Of a stretch of DNA of 64,000 nucleotides, positions 11,929 to 22,489 are shown in pieces. The position numbers and the translations under genes are program-made. The stretch spans positions 23,705,003 through 23,769,002 of the forward strand of contig ML679954.1 of assembly GCA_007922225.1 (NCBI GenBank). Direction: 5' to 3'. Each line of letters opens with the position of its first letter. Within the stretch, counting starts at the first letter, position 1. This DNA is from Emydura subglobosa. Taxonomy: Eukaryota > Chordata > Testudines > Chelidae. The notes under the pieces are model-generated. The model was not told the DNA's origin and did no database searches. It saw nothing but the letters and a program-made list of their open reading frames with translations.

Positions 11929-13025
11929 TGTCACCATGCCTCAGTGGGTCACAACTGAGAGTGCCAAATTCAGAACAAACTGCTGAGAAATAGGGCAGCC
12001 TCACCCCCCAACTGGTGATTATTCCATCATTAGACTATATAAAGCTAGTAACAAATGTGAACTTCAGTGTCACCACATTGGTTAACAAGGAGTCCAAAAT
12101 TCAGTCACCTTAGGCATTCCAGCCCTTATCTCACCACCAGGCACTGAACTGGAAGATGAGTGATTACATAAAACCATTTTCATCAGATATTGGGTCCTTC
12201 TAATCCCATGAGATCAGCCACTTTGCAAGGCAATGTGTAACTTAGATCTTGCCTAATAATCACACTGATACCAATCCTTTAGTTAGTAACCAAAAACTAA
12301 AGGTTTAGTAATGGAAAAAAAGAAGAGAGTTAATAATGTTTAATAGATCATGTACATACAAATATTTGTGAAGTTCTTATCTCTGGTTTGTAGCAGTGAT
12401 GGAATAAACTTCTAGCATGTAAAGTCTCTCTGGTAACTTCTAAAAGATTGGAAGGTTCACAGGCCATAGTTCATAATGCTCCTTTTAGTTGTAAATCCAC
12501 AGTGAAGAGAATCAGGGCAGGACAGAGGCAAGATGGAGATGTTTCTGGGGTCTTTGTGCATGGAATTTTACTGTCTCAAACAAAGCTCACAGCTCAGTTA
12601 GTCTGTGGACAGTTACTGGCCCAACATGGAATCCAGGGTCACTTGAGCATATCACATGTCCTTACATGCTTTGGTGACTCATAGAGGTAGCCATTGCCCA
12701 TAGCTTTTCCTGTTGACACTTCAGCAAAAATATATCTGGGCAGGATGAGTGTCTTCTATGGTCCATTGTTAGAATGAAGTGCCAACACGTAGCTGTCTGG
12801 CCTTGATGTAAATTTTATCTGGGAGATGTCACCCAGAAGCAAATACATTTGGGATTAAACACATACCCAATATTCATAACTTTAAATACAAAGATGATAC
12901 ATGGTTTTAATCAGGATAATCATACTTAGCAAATCATAACCTTTCCACTGACAATTTTGTTGCAATCGTATAACAGTGGTAATATCAATTATAGAAATGG
13001 TCATATATAATCGTACAGCATCACA
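11929..13025 (-). repeat. 3' LTR of the Gmr1-like element
   Basis: On the + strand it starts TGTCACCATGCCTCAGTGGG and ends GTACAGCATCACA, i.e. TG...CA. The inner border is preceded, in the element's sense, by the purine-rich GTTGAGTTGGGGA, a plausible polypurine tract. The LTR at 48101-49243 aligns along its whole length (shared blocks AACAAACTGCTGAGAAATAG, AGTTGTAAATCCACA, GGAATAAACT, TCACATGT), which confirms both ends. Length is 1097 bases. The outer flank is GGCCC; without the other LTR no target duplication can be tested. Confidence 0.85.
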
Positions 13026-13038
13026 TCCCCAACTCAAC
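13026..13038 (-). other. polypurine tract candidate
   Basis: In the element's sense the 13 bases before the LTR read GTTGAGTTGGGGA, ending directly at TGTGATG. Purine-rich runs in this position prime plus-strand synthesis in LTR retroelements. Assigned by position and composition. Confidence 0.5.
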
Positions 13039-13084
13039 ACTGATGCATTCAGCAGTGTCTGGGGCACCCCTTCCTGCATCTTAG

Positions 13085-13450
13085 GAATTCCCCATTCTTG
13101 AGAATGCATCTCACTATATTTTCCTTTACTTTAATATGAATTATGTTCATCTCCTATTCTTGTATGGCTAAACTCCAACAAAGTAACCTGGAGTTGGTTC
13201 CCTTGGCTTTATGCAGCCATATCAGAGGGACGTGATCACTCAATACAGTGAACCTTCTGTTGTACAAATAGGCGTTATGTTGCTTGACAGCCAACACAAT
13301 TGCGTGACATTCCTTTTCAATAGTAGCGTAATTCTGTTCTGTGGGTGTCAGTTTCTTGCTTAAGTATGCAACGGGATGTCTCTTACTACCTTTCCCTTCT
13401 TGCATTAGCAGTGCCCCTAATCCAATATTGGGAGCATTTGTACACAGCAG
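13085..13450 (-). pseudogene. RNase H domain remnant of the Gmr1-like pol
   Basis: RNase H would degrade the RNA strand during reverse transcription. The frame reads PFLLCTNAPNIGLGALLMQ, then AYLSKKLTPTEQNYATIEKE and VLSDHVPLIWL. These match the family pattern (…TDAS…GLGAVLMQ, …LSKKLxxxEQNYxTIEKE, …TDHxxLxWL). The first catalytic aspartate of the TDAS motif is asparagine here (TNAP), while the glutamate of IEKE and the aspartate of SDH remain. After the domain the frame meets a stop at AIQE, then continues with an HIKVKENIV tail like the usual HVKGKENVVADALSR end. No integrase follows; the LTR begins within about 60 bases. Confidence 0.85.
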
Positions 13451-13619
13451 AAATGGCTTTTCAAAATCAGGACTGGCTAAGACAGGTTCTTTGGATAAAG
13501 CTTTTTATGTTCTGGAAGCCTGTTTACAGGTCTCTTCCACATCACCAGGTCTGGTTTTCCTTTCTTTATAAGGTGTCTGATGGGTGTGATAATGTCACTG
13601 AACCCCTTTACAAACCTCC

Positions 13620-14515
13620 AGTAGTAGTTGGCCAGACCAATAATGGATTCGACCTGCTTCTTTGTTTGAGAAGCAGGTCAGCTCTTAATGGCCTCCATTT
13701 TCAAGGGTTTGGGGCAAATTAATCCATTGCCTGCCCTGTGTCCCAGGTAGGTTACTCCCATGGCCCCCCTTTTGCACTTAGAAATTCTAACAGTTAGGCT
13801 GGCCTTCTTCAGCCTATGTAACACAATTCCTATGTGATTTATGAGATCTTGCCAAGAACTGCCGAAGATGGCCAGATCATCTATGTAAGCTCTTAAAAAG
13901 ATGCCAATCCCTGTGGGAATTCACTTATGAGCCTCATAAATGTAGCTCCGGAGTTCTGCAATTCAAATGGTAAGAGTTTAAACTCCTGACCAGATTCCAC
14001 TAAGAACGTGGATTTTTCTAGGGTATCAGCATCTAGGGGAATTTGCTAGTACCCCTGAGTTAGATCCAATGTGCTTATAAATTTTGCTCCTCCCAATGTA
14101 CCCAGCAGATCATCTATTCTGGGTGTGGGGTAAGTATCAAGTTGTGTGGTAGCAGTTAGCTTCCTATGATTCACACACAACCTCATGTTTTTGACCTTTT
14201 GGGGCACCATCACAGTAATTGATGCCCCAGAGCTTTTGGACTTGGCAATTATTCCCATCACTAACATGCTTTCTACCTCTTCCTGAATCTGTTTCTGCAT
14301 TTCTCCCTTGGCTCTGTAAGCTCTGCCAGGAACTGGGTGGTGGATCTGTAGTTTGAATGGAGTGTTATTTTACTAGTTAACCCTTGCTTGTCTGAGAGTG
14401 TCTGCCTATGATCCTTCAATAGAGCTAACATTTCCTTCTTTAGAGTTGGTGTTAAACCCTCCCCCATTTCAATGCTCTCAAGTTGTCTCCTTTTTGCTTT
14501 CTGTAACCATATCAA
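13620..14515 (-). pseudogene. reverse transcriptase remnant of the Gmr1-like pol
   Basis: This domain would copy the element RNA into DNA. Recognisable blocks in order: an N-terminal lead-in (KKEMLALLKDHRQTLSDKQG) at about 14440, IQKEVEEML-like IQEEVESMLVMGIIAKS at 14290, LCVNHRKLTATTQLDTYPTP (family RFCVDYRKLNAVT), LGGAKFISTLDLTQGY at 14050 with the first catalytic aspartate, LLPFELQNSG for the LPFGL motif, AYIDDLAIF with the YxDD box at 13876-13887, and KKQVESIIGLANYYWRF at about 13670-13620. Frames change between the lead-in and the IQEEVE block, and a stop follows LTQGY. The catalytic aspartates seem retained, but the copy is non-functional. Confidence 0.88.
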
Positions 14516-14574
14516 TTAAAGGGACAAGACAGTCTCTTCATCAGCACAACATAGATGTGTATCTCTCCCACTCA

Positions 14575-15545
14575 CGGTAAGCCTTCATTGTGTTGACATG
14601 CGCTGTTTGTACAACTCCTTTGCCATGGAATGTTTTCACAACACAGGTAACTTCAATAACTCTTTCCACAACTTCAGATTCCAAATGTCTTGCATTTTAT
14701 TCTTTCTCGCAGGACCTAGCACAAGCACCATATCTCCTATTTCAAATGCTCTCTTCTCAGCATGTTTATCAGACCATGCCTTCTGAGCTTTCTGATTTTT
14801 CTTCAGATTTTGCTGAACCAAATCCATCATATTTTGCAAATTTTCCTTAAACTGAGACACTACTCCATCATTGGCTGCTCTGTCTCCTCAGCATTACCTT
14901 TCCAAGAATCATGAATAAGATCTAGGGGTCCCCTAACCTGACTTCCATAGAGCAGTTCAAAGGGAGCAAACCCAGTAGATTCTTGGGGTACGCTCCTGTA
15001 TACTTTTAACAGATACGGCAGCAGAACATTCTAGTCATTCTGGTGCCTGTCCACGTCCATCTTCAGTGTAGATTTCAAGGTCCCATTAAACCTTTTTACC
15101 AGACTATTGGTTTGTGGGGGTAGCAGGCAACTTTTAGGAGCTTTTCCCCTATTTCCCATAACTGCTTAAAATAACACACAAATTTTGACCCATGGTCAGA
15201 CAATATTTCTCTGGGAAAACCCACTTTTCTAAAAATAGCAAACAATGCTGTTGCCATTGTCTCTGCATCAATATTAGACAAGGCTGCAGCATCAGGGTAC
15301 ATGGCAGTAAAATCTACCAAAAAAAGAATGTACTTTTTTCCATTTCTGGAAGGTTTAGGGAGCTATCCAACAATATCCACAGACACTCTGGCAAATGACT
15401 CCCCAATAATCAGTAAAGGCTGGAGGGGGATGCCTTACTAGGTCCCTTTAACCCTTTGTGCTTCTGGCACAAGTCACAGCTCCTGCACTAATCTCTCACT
15501 ATTTCTACTGGCCTCATCTTCTTGAAACATTGCATTGTACAGAAA
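14575..15545 (-). pseudogene. integrase remnant of the Gmr1-like pol, located upstream of RT
   Basis: Integrase would insert the DNA copy into the host genome. The 5' end holds CRSCDLCQKHKGLKG, the cysteine half of the zinc-binding domain, preceded by an in-frame stop; the histidine half is lost at the truncation. The core reads GESFARVSVDIVG, then LVDFTAMYPDAAALSNIDAE, then GFPREILSDHGSKF, so the first two catalytic aspartates (VDIVG, LSDHG) are present. The third position falls in SLVKRFNGTLK, where the family has VERFN: glutamate is replaced by lysine. VPQESTGFAPFELLYGS follows, then the C-terminal EIGDMVLVLGPARKNKM and HVNTMKAYREWERYTSM. Frameshifts separate several blocks. Downstream it leads directly into the RT lead-in. 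Confidence 0.88.
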
Positions 15546-16977
15546 GGAAAAGACTTATCACTATAATTTGACATTGTTACCAGAAAGCAAAGATTCTTTT
15601 CTTTGTAAAAATGTATACTTTGGTGATCTCTAGGTCACTCGTGTAAGCTTGATTGTACCAGAAACTTTAATACGAACATGATGTATTGGAGAATGACTTC
15701 AGCATCTGAAAATAAACTATCAAAAAGAATAATGACCTCTCCATAAAGGCAGTTAACAGAAGCTCACTAGGAGCAAAGCACAGGAAGCTAATGTATGTAT
15801 TATAAACTTGGAATGCTGGCTTACCTGCTGACAGCCCACTTGACACTGTTTTTGTTTTGTTTTTTTAAATGTACTTTCACAATCAGATTCAAGAGATGAA
15901 ATTCCCTGCACACAAGTAGGAGGGGGTAAAAACTATAATACTTACAATTTCACTTATTATACCATTACAGGACAGCTGAGGAGGTATTTTATGCCAAGTT
16001 TTTTTTTTTTTCAAGTGCATTTCGCTTCCCTGAATGATTATGCTTTGGTCTGAAATTTTTGTTTTTGTCCCCCATCTCACCTCTCAACACAAGGGAGAGT
16101 ATTTGGCACAGTGAAGTACTATTCTAATTTTTGTGTAAACATTTAAATGTTGTTGTCCACCCTTTAAAGTGTTCTCTTGAGTATTCAAATAGCTTTTACT
16201 AAAACCAAGAAGAATTTTGGACTCAATCCTCAGAAGAGCTGAGCTCACTTGATAAAGCTGTAGGGAGGACAACTTAATCCATCTGTATGCCTTTGCGAAT
16301 AACGGATTCCACAGGGTCCAAAATGATATCTGGCACAAGCCAGAGCATCTTGTCACTATTCAAACTCGGATGGGCGAGAAAGGCTGCCTGCTAGTTGGGG
16401 ATTGGTGCAGCACAACAAGCTGTGGCTCTTTTCACATCCTCTCCCTTCCCTAGAATGTCTCCTTCCTACCATCAGCTGGGCCCGATGTAATTTTGTCCCC
16501 AGGGCTACACTGGCTTCATGCTGGCCCATTCTCCTGCTTTTAAAAGTTCAAATGTGGTATGTAGATTCTCCTCCTTGGTGAGGAATTAATAACTTCCTTT
16601 CCATAATAAAGTGCTTATGGAGGGCCAAATCCACCAAGGCGCAGCACGCAGAGTTCCTGGGTATGTATGGGGGTGCTATATGAGAATTGTCTCCACCCCT
16701 CCAAATTGTGAAGCAGATGCAAAGCTACCCCATTTCCAGTAGTACACACCTAAAGCTGCAATAAGCCCATAGTGATTATGTACCCCTTTGTGGGAGTGGG
16801 GAGAATGAGCATGGCAGAATCCGAACCGTAATATATCCCCCAATTGCTGCCCCAATTGCTTCTTCAGAGACCAACTCTGTCTCGTGTACATGGCTCCCAG
16901 TATCTTGCTCCATTTTCTGTACTGTGGAATTACACTGCTATGAGGGGAGCCTCCAATGCCACTGAGGCATGGGCATA
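15546..16977. other. no gene seen
   Basis: The retrotransposon breaks off near 15545 and what follows is AT-rich DNA without a 5' LTR. Open frames at 15889-16080, 16084-16356 and 16676-17101 (all minus) show no domain; the last overlaps the CR1 tail. Confidence 0.55.
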
Positions 16978-17404
16978 AAACTGTTGGGCAGGAAGGGACC
17001 GAGAGTCCCCTGGACTGAGGTAGGACCAAGTATACCTGGACCATCTCTAACAGATATTTGTCTAACCTGTTCTTAAAAACCTCCACTGACAGGAATTCCA
17101 CATTCTTTGCTGGAAGCCTATTTCAAAGCTTAACTACCCTTATTAAATTTTTCCTAATATATAATCAAAATTTCCCTAGCTTCAGATTAAGCCAATTACT
17201 GCTTGTCCCACCATCAATTGTTCATGTCCACTGATCACTGTGCTCTTGTAACATTTGAAGGTTGTTACCAGGTTCCCTCCTCAGTCGTCTTTTCTCTTAA
17301 CATGGCCGATTTTTTAAAAAATTTCTCATAGGTCAGGTTTTTCTAAAAAAATTAACATTTTTGTTGCTCTCCCTTGGACTCTCTCCAATTTATTCATGGC
17401 TTTC

Positions 17405-17760
17405 CTAAAGTGCAGTATCCAGAACTGGACCTAGGACAGACTCCTGTGGGACCCCACTAGATATACAACTTATCCCCCAGTTTGACAGTGAACCGTTGAT
17501 GATCATTCTTTGAGTAGTGTCCTTCAACCAGTTATGCTCCCACCTCATAGTAATTGCATCGTGACCATTTTTTCTCGTTTGGTCATGAGAATGGCATATG
17601 GGACTGTCAAAAATCTTACTGAAATCAAGAAATACCACTCCTACAGTTCCCGCCATCCACTAGCCAGTAACCCAGTCAAAGAAGGAAATTAGGCTGGTTT
17701 GGCATGGTTTGTTCTTGACAAATCCATGTTGGCTACTATTTATGACCCGATGACCTCTAG
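17405..17760 (-). pseudogene. CR1 reverse transcriptase remnant
   Basis: An 83-codon frame (17656-17405) contains GVVFLDFSKIFDS, matching the catalytic LDFSKAFD block of CR1 ORF2, then WEHNWLKDTTQRMIINGSLS and SGVPQESVLGPVL, matching RW..NWL..RxQRVxINGxxS and SGVPQGSVLGPxLF. The frame breaks right after, at the YxDD approach, and a short 3' remnant follows. Flanking sequence to about 17900 continues the inverse of CR1 coding DNA. It is a fragment of the domain that would copy CR1 RNA at the target site. Confidence 0.85.
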
Positions 17761-18612
17761 ATACTTACAAATGGATTGCTTAATAACTTGTCCCAGTATC
17801 TTTCCAGGTATCAAAATTAAAAAAGGGGATAATCAGCTTAAAGTTAGGTACTATGTTTGGCCTTCTCCAGTCTTCTGGGACCTCACCCATACTCCTGATT
17901 ATCCACTGACCCTGCATAGCTGATCAGGTCCCTATGATCTGTTTCTCTGCATAGAGGGGCTCTTTACTGTTTTTCCCCAGTTGTCTCTTGGCTGTACTTT
18001 TTTTTTAATTTAAGACCTGTCCCAGGGCCAGAACATCACCCTTATTCCACATAGAAACTTAGAAACAAACAAGTACCCAGGCCAGGCCAAAAGTCAGCAG
18101 TCAGCATATAAGCATCAGAAATGACCCTTAAAACATTTCTCAATATCTCTAAGAGAATTTGCTACCTGTCCTGAACTCCTGTTTCCTATAGATTTTCTTC
18201 CTATAGGACCTTACCTACCAGTTCTCTGAATTTGTTAGTTTGTTCTTTGAAGTCCGTTATCCATATTCTGCTGCTCTCACTCCTTCCTTTTCCTTAGAAT
18301 CATGAAATAATCATTTCATGATCTCTTTGACCCGAATTGCCTTCAGCCTTCATTTTGGCAACCGATTCCTCTGTTCATCAGAATCAAACCTAAAATGACT
18401 GTCCCCTTGGTTACGTCCTCCGCCTTCTGAAACAAAATGTTTTCCCCAGTACATTCCAAGAACTTATTGAAGGTATTGTGTGGTGACATTACTTTTCCAA
18501 CAGATGTCTGGGTAGTTAAAGTCCCCCATTACTACCAGGTTTTGGTTTTTTAAGGATATTTCTGTTCTATAAATACTGCTTTCTTCTCTACTTCCTCCAG
18601 ATTTGGTCTATA

Positions 18613-18921
18613 CTAGACCTCTGCTATGACATTGCCTGTGTGTGTGTGTTTTCCCCCTCTTATCTTTACCCACAAACTTTCAACTGGTCTGCTTCCCACC
18701 TCCTTCTGGACCTCAGAACAAGTGTATACATTCTTGATGTATAATGGAACACATCCCCTTTTTTCCCATCCTGTCTTTCCTGAATAAGCTAAATCCCTGT
18801 ATGCCAACATTCCAGTTATGAGACTTAGCCCTCCAAGTCTTTGAAGCCAATTACCATAATTGAGCTTGTAAACTAATACTTCTATTTCTTCCCTTTTTTT
18901 TATTCCCCATACTCCTTGCAT
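18613..18921 (-). pseudogene. CR1 ORF2 endonuclease (APE-type) remnant
   Basis: A 102-codon open frame contains KREEIEVLVYKLNYGNWLQR, then AYRDLAYSGKTGWEKRGCVP, then LYIKNVYTCSEV and ESLWVKIRGG. This lines up with the CR1 endonuclease pattern (K..ELE.L…YDI…ITE.W…G…RRGGGVALYV+…ECLWV+I+G). The IAITETWWD block that carries catalytic residues is not readable, because it is replaced by divergent sequence. The domain would nick target DNA to prime reverse transcription. It lies upstream of the RT remnant, as expected. Confidence 0.75.
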
Positions 18922-19269
18922 TTCTATATAGGCATCTAAGATGTTGGGCAGATTCCCCCACTGTTACCTCCTCATGTGGCTTTTCTCATGCCAAACATCA
19001 AGCTCTCTGCTAAAGTCACCTTTTTTATACCTACATGTGGGCTTTTGTCACCTGCCCCCTTTGAAACTAATTTAAAGCCCTCTTTGCTACGTTGGCGAGT
19101 TGGTATAGAAAGATGCTCTTTCCGTTCTTAATCAATTGGACCCCGTCTCTTCCCACCAGCCCTCTTTCCTGGAATAGCATCTCATCATAGAGGAAGCTGC
19201 AGCCCTCCTGTTAATGCCATCTGCACGGCCATGCATTCATCTCCAAGATGCGTATGTTCCTGCCTCGGC

Positions 19270-20203
19270 CTTTACCCTCAGTCAGGAGGATGAATGAGAA
19301 AGTAACCTGTTTCTTGACCCTTCCTCCCAAACTTTATAGTCATTGCATATCTGATCAGGGTCGTACCTGGCAGTATCTTTAGTGCCCAAATGGATGAGCA
19401 GCATGCAGATAGTGGTAAGAGGGACGTCAGCCTTTCTATAACATCTTGGAGGTGGCCTCCTGGAACATCATGCAACTCTCCCTCCCAGGGGCTCCAGAAC
19501 TACCATCACTTTGTATCTCCTCCTCCTGGGTGTGGTGGCCATGCTTCTCCCAGCCTGAGGGGTGAGGTGGCGCCTCCTCCTCAACCATTGGGTTCTTCAC
19601 CTCACCTCTTTTATTAGTATGTTATAATGGTTCTTAATTGTGATGGATGTGGCACTTGGGTGGGTGGGGGACAGTGGAGGATTGTCTACTCCTGAGATGG
19701 CCAGAAGCCAGTCTCCTCCCCATAAAGCAGTCATTTTCCCTTCCTCCTCTAGTGCTGCTGTAGTTAGCTAGCCGCTTCCATTCTGGGTGTCTCTTTATGC
19801 ATCCTGCTGATGAAGTCCTTGTGCTCCTGTGTGCTGTGCAGCAAGTCACCTCATTCTCTCTGCTTCCTGAGGGACTCCACCAACCGACGCCTTTCACACA
19901 GGGCGGCTTCCCCCTTCCTGGCTTTATTTGGCAGGGAGATGCAGGCTGAATTCTCAGGAAGTCAAGACGATGACTTGTGTAGAAGTCTCCAAGGTCAAGA
20001 TGCCTGTCTGGCCAGTACCCCACAGGTGCAAGCAGAGGAAGAGCTAACAGTGGTAGTGGTGACATGCCATCTTCCTCCCATTTTGGGTTTCTCCTTGTAG
20101 AGCGCCTACAAGGTAGGTTGTGTATCTGCCGCCTTCTGCTGGCTAGCTCCCTTAGTCTCGCAGCTGCCTTCATCTTGACTTCCTCGTGAATGCAGCAGTC
20201 CAA
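19270..20203 (-). pseudogene. CR1 ORF1 remnant with SGNH/esterase-like motif
   Basis: In the frame read back from about 19430 the protein runs LLIHLGTKDTARYDPDQICN, matching the LLHVGTNDTAR…DPE.I..DY block of the esterase-like (SGNH hydrolase) domain carried in ORF1 of many CR1 elements. The asparagine of GTND is lysine here. A 189-codon open frame at 19634-20203 lies further 5' and is rich in Arg, Ser and Pro (LRELASRRRQIHNL near its start); it is probably the eroded N-terminal part of ORF1 or the CR1 5' region rather than a host gene. Order ORF1, endonuclease, RT supports a single CR1 insertion. Confidence 0.6.
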
Positions 20204-22489
20204 TTATATTTGAGCATGAATGTATCTGGTTATCCATATGTTTTAATAAGGCATTTGAATTTTGAAAGTGATACAGTAAAACAATTCTGCAGTGAAAATT
20301 AATGGAAAATTAATGAAGCCAATACATACATGCAATACTCTAGCACATGGCACCAAAATTTGCAGCACGGCCCCTAAGCTCTGCAGTATTGCAGTAGTGA
20401 ATTCTGCGGCAACCTCAATTAAATTCCTACATTTAAATAAGGTTCAGTAGTTCTCCCTTCATAGTTTCGTATCCTGTCTTTCTCTGGTGTATATGAGAAT
20501 GAGTCAAAAGCCGTATTTCCTATTGCACAGCTGGCATTGATAACAGATTATCAAAAACACTGTGATCTATGCAGTATTAATACATCAGTGGAACAAAATA
20601 GATACATCATCAACAGGCTTATAAAAAGATCAGTTTAACTTAGATACCTTAAGGTACAGGTAAGGGACTAAATCAAGTTCTTCATTTAAACCATTATGAG
20701 TTATAGTTCACAAAGTGTACATCCAAAATACCTCATGTCTCTTGAAAAAGAGTATGTATCTCCATCCTTGCTGGATCAAGTTATGCATTCAGAACCAACT
20801 CCTGATCACACCAAATGCCCATAGTCTTCAATAGATCTGAGTTGTATCCCTTAATGCCCATGAATTTCAAAGACGTTAGGAAATAACCTATTTCTGTAAA
20901 GCTTTTGCAGCAAAGTCTTTTATCCTTTCCTTCCTTTCTACACTGGTATGTTCTGAAATTGTCATTTTTAGAGAAGTGAAAATCTATCCTTTATGTCAAA
21001 CCACATGGACATTTAATCAGATAACTATCGCAATGCCTATTACAAGTTAACCTGTGTCGCACATTTTCTTCTTTGAGTGAGGAATAGAAATGTTCATGAA
21101 GCCTGACACATGCAGGAGACAATTCTAGAGCTCTAAAAAGCAAGATTTTACAGCACTACCTGCAGGGAAGAAAAGATTCAAGTGTCTTGCACTTAAACTA
21201 TTACGTGAATTATGGGACGATGAAATAATATCCTGTATTGTCAGGTGAATCTGTTAAACTGGCACACTTATAGATAAGTTCTAAAAGGAGTTCCTTTGAG
21301 ATCCATTATTAATTTTAGTTGCATTTCAGCACTAGTATAGTTGGATGAATAAATAATAAAAGTTTGTCTGTTTTTAAAAGCCGTGAAATAAGAGTATCTC
21401 TGCAGGTTAGAATGCAATGAGAGAATGCATGAGAGAAACTTTGGATAAACCTATGGAACTTGATTCTTGTCCCATGTACCCAACTGTGAATTAAGAGTAA
21501 ATCCATGGAGGTTAATGGAGTTTTACTGGAGTAGAATTCATGTAAGTGACAAGAAAATCAGACCCATATATTTTATTCCAAAATAAGAATGAAGCTGCCA
21601 ATGACTTTTAAAACCAGAGCTTTGGTTGTAATTTGTCTGTATGTATGTATGGCCAAGAGAAAGAGTGCATGTGTGCATGTTGTAATAAATTTTTTTTTTC
21701 TGATCCAGATTGGGATGCCTTGCACCACAAGTAGTCTCATTGTCTTCATGGGATGATAGCATAAGCTTTGTTGCTATTGATCACAAGTTAAAAGTATCAT
21801 CATTTAATCCTTTTGTGATGTGTACCTTGCAGATCAGAGAGAGGATGCTGTTATCCTATCAGCATTGTCTGGCCAGGATAAATATCCTGTGTCACCATCA
21901 CACTTGGAAATAACTATTCCTTTTACTCTGCTTTGTAGAGTTCTGAAAGAAGCCATCAGCTTTAAAGGTTTGTTCTCTATGTCCTATCACGTTAGGGAAT
22001 TAAGTCTAAATGTAAGTGAAGTAATTAGAGTTGCAGAGGGACTTTCTGCTGCTGGGGTGCCTGAGGTTTAAGGGGCTATCTACTGCCCCCATTACTGAAA
22101 TAGCTTATGCATTTTTTGTTCCAGAGGTTCATAATACAATGTGTTTGGCCATCTCGTTCTATAATGTGAGGTGGTTGTAGTGACCAAAGAAATTGTTTTT
22201 TCAGATCCATCTGGTTAGGTATTTGCAATCATTTCTCAGTTTTGGGCTTTGCCATAGTTAACCATCACTTTGCAGTATTCCAGTCTGAAATTCACAATGT
22301 GTTTTCATGGGGTTAGACTTTCAGATCACCCAGAAGCATCAGCTGATGAAACATCTATGCAGAAAGTATGTTTGAAGGCCAAATTTTGAAAAGTCTTTGA
22401 AATTTGGCCCATCTCAAGACACTTAGATGTCTTAAGGTGGAAACCCAAAATGGAAGCAACCAAAATGATGTACATGTCTGAAAAATTCA
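20204..22489. other. no gene seen; small palindrome-type repeat traces
   Basis: AT-rich. Around 21490-21565 sequence of the style GGAGGTTAATGGAGTTTTAC … AAAATCAGACCC suggests a decayed GGGCCTGATT-type palindromic element. At 22380-22450 the inverted AAATTTTGAAAAGTC / GAAATTTGGCC pair with CTTAGATGTCTTAAG resembles a CTAAGT-rich reptile repeat. Neither has clear ends. Confidence 0.45.

Larger units (their letters stand above)
11929..15545 (-). mobile_element. broken Ty3/gypsy retrotransposon, Gmr1-like (INT before RT), with 3' LTR
   Basis: On the minus strand, 5' to 3', the order is integrase zinc-binding end and core (about 15545-14880), integrase C-terminus (about 14860-14575), reverse transcriptase (14515 to about 13620), RNase H (about 13450-13085), a purine-rich tract, then a 1.1-kb LTR beginning TGTGATG and ending GGTGACA. 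In ordinary Ty3/gypsy elements integrase follows RNase H. Here nothing lies between RNase H and the LTR, and the integrase C-terminus runs into the RT N-terminus without a break. This is the order described for Gmr1-like Ty3/gypsy elements of deuterostomes. Gag, protease and the 5' LTR are absent, so the copy is 5'-truncated. Stops and frameshifts show it is dead. Confidence 0.85.
16978..20203 (-). mobile_element. long CR1-type LINE relic
   Basis: A ~3.2-kb relic whose sense strand is minus. The 3' region at 16978-17410 shows the CR1 block series also seen at 22520 and 10986 (GGACCAAGTATACCTGGACC, CATCTCTAACAGATATTTGT, CCTGTTCTTAAAAACCTCCA). Upstream in the element's sense come reverse transcriptase, then endonuclease, then ORF1 remnants, the CR1 order. 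The distances between the domains are too short for a full element, so internal deletions are likely. Many stops and frameshifts make it inactive. It is one of several CR1 copies in this window, most of them 5'-truncated, which makes this the longest. Confidence 0.8.

Noticed and set aside
13651..13679. 11-bp hairpin GACCTGCTTCT / AGAAGCAGGTC
   Set aside because: It falls within the RT coding region at the KKQV block, in a single copy; likely chance or local mutation rather than a functional structure.
13345..13722. 125-codon plus-strand frame over the retrotransposon
   Set aside because: Antisense shadow of the RNase H/RT region, whose motifs read clearly on the minus strand.
16676..17101. 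141-codon minus-strand frame
   Set aside because: No recognisable domain, and its first part overlaps the CR1 3' tail.
19634..20203. 189-codon minus-strand open frame, the longest in the window
   Set aside because: It lies in line with the CR1 remnant (ORF1 side), is rich in Arg/Ser/Pro without a host domain, and has no exon or promoter support.
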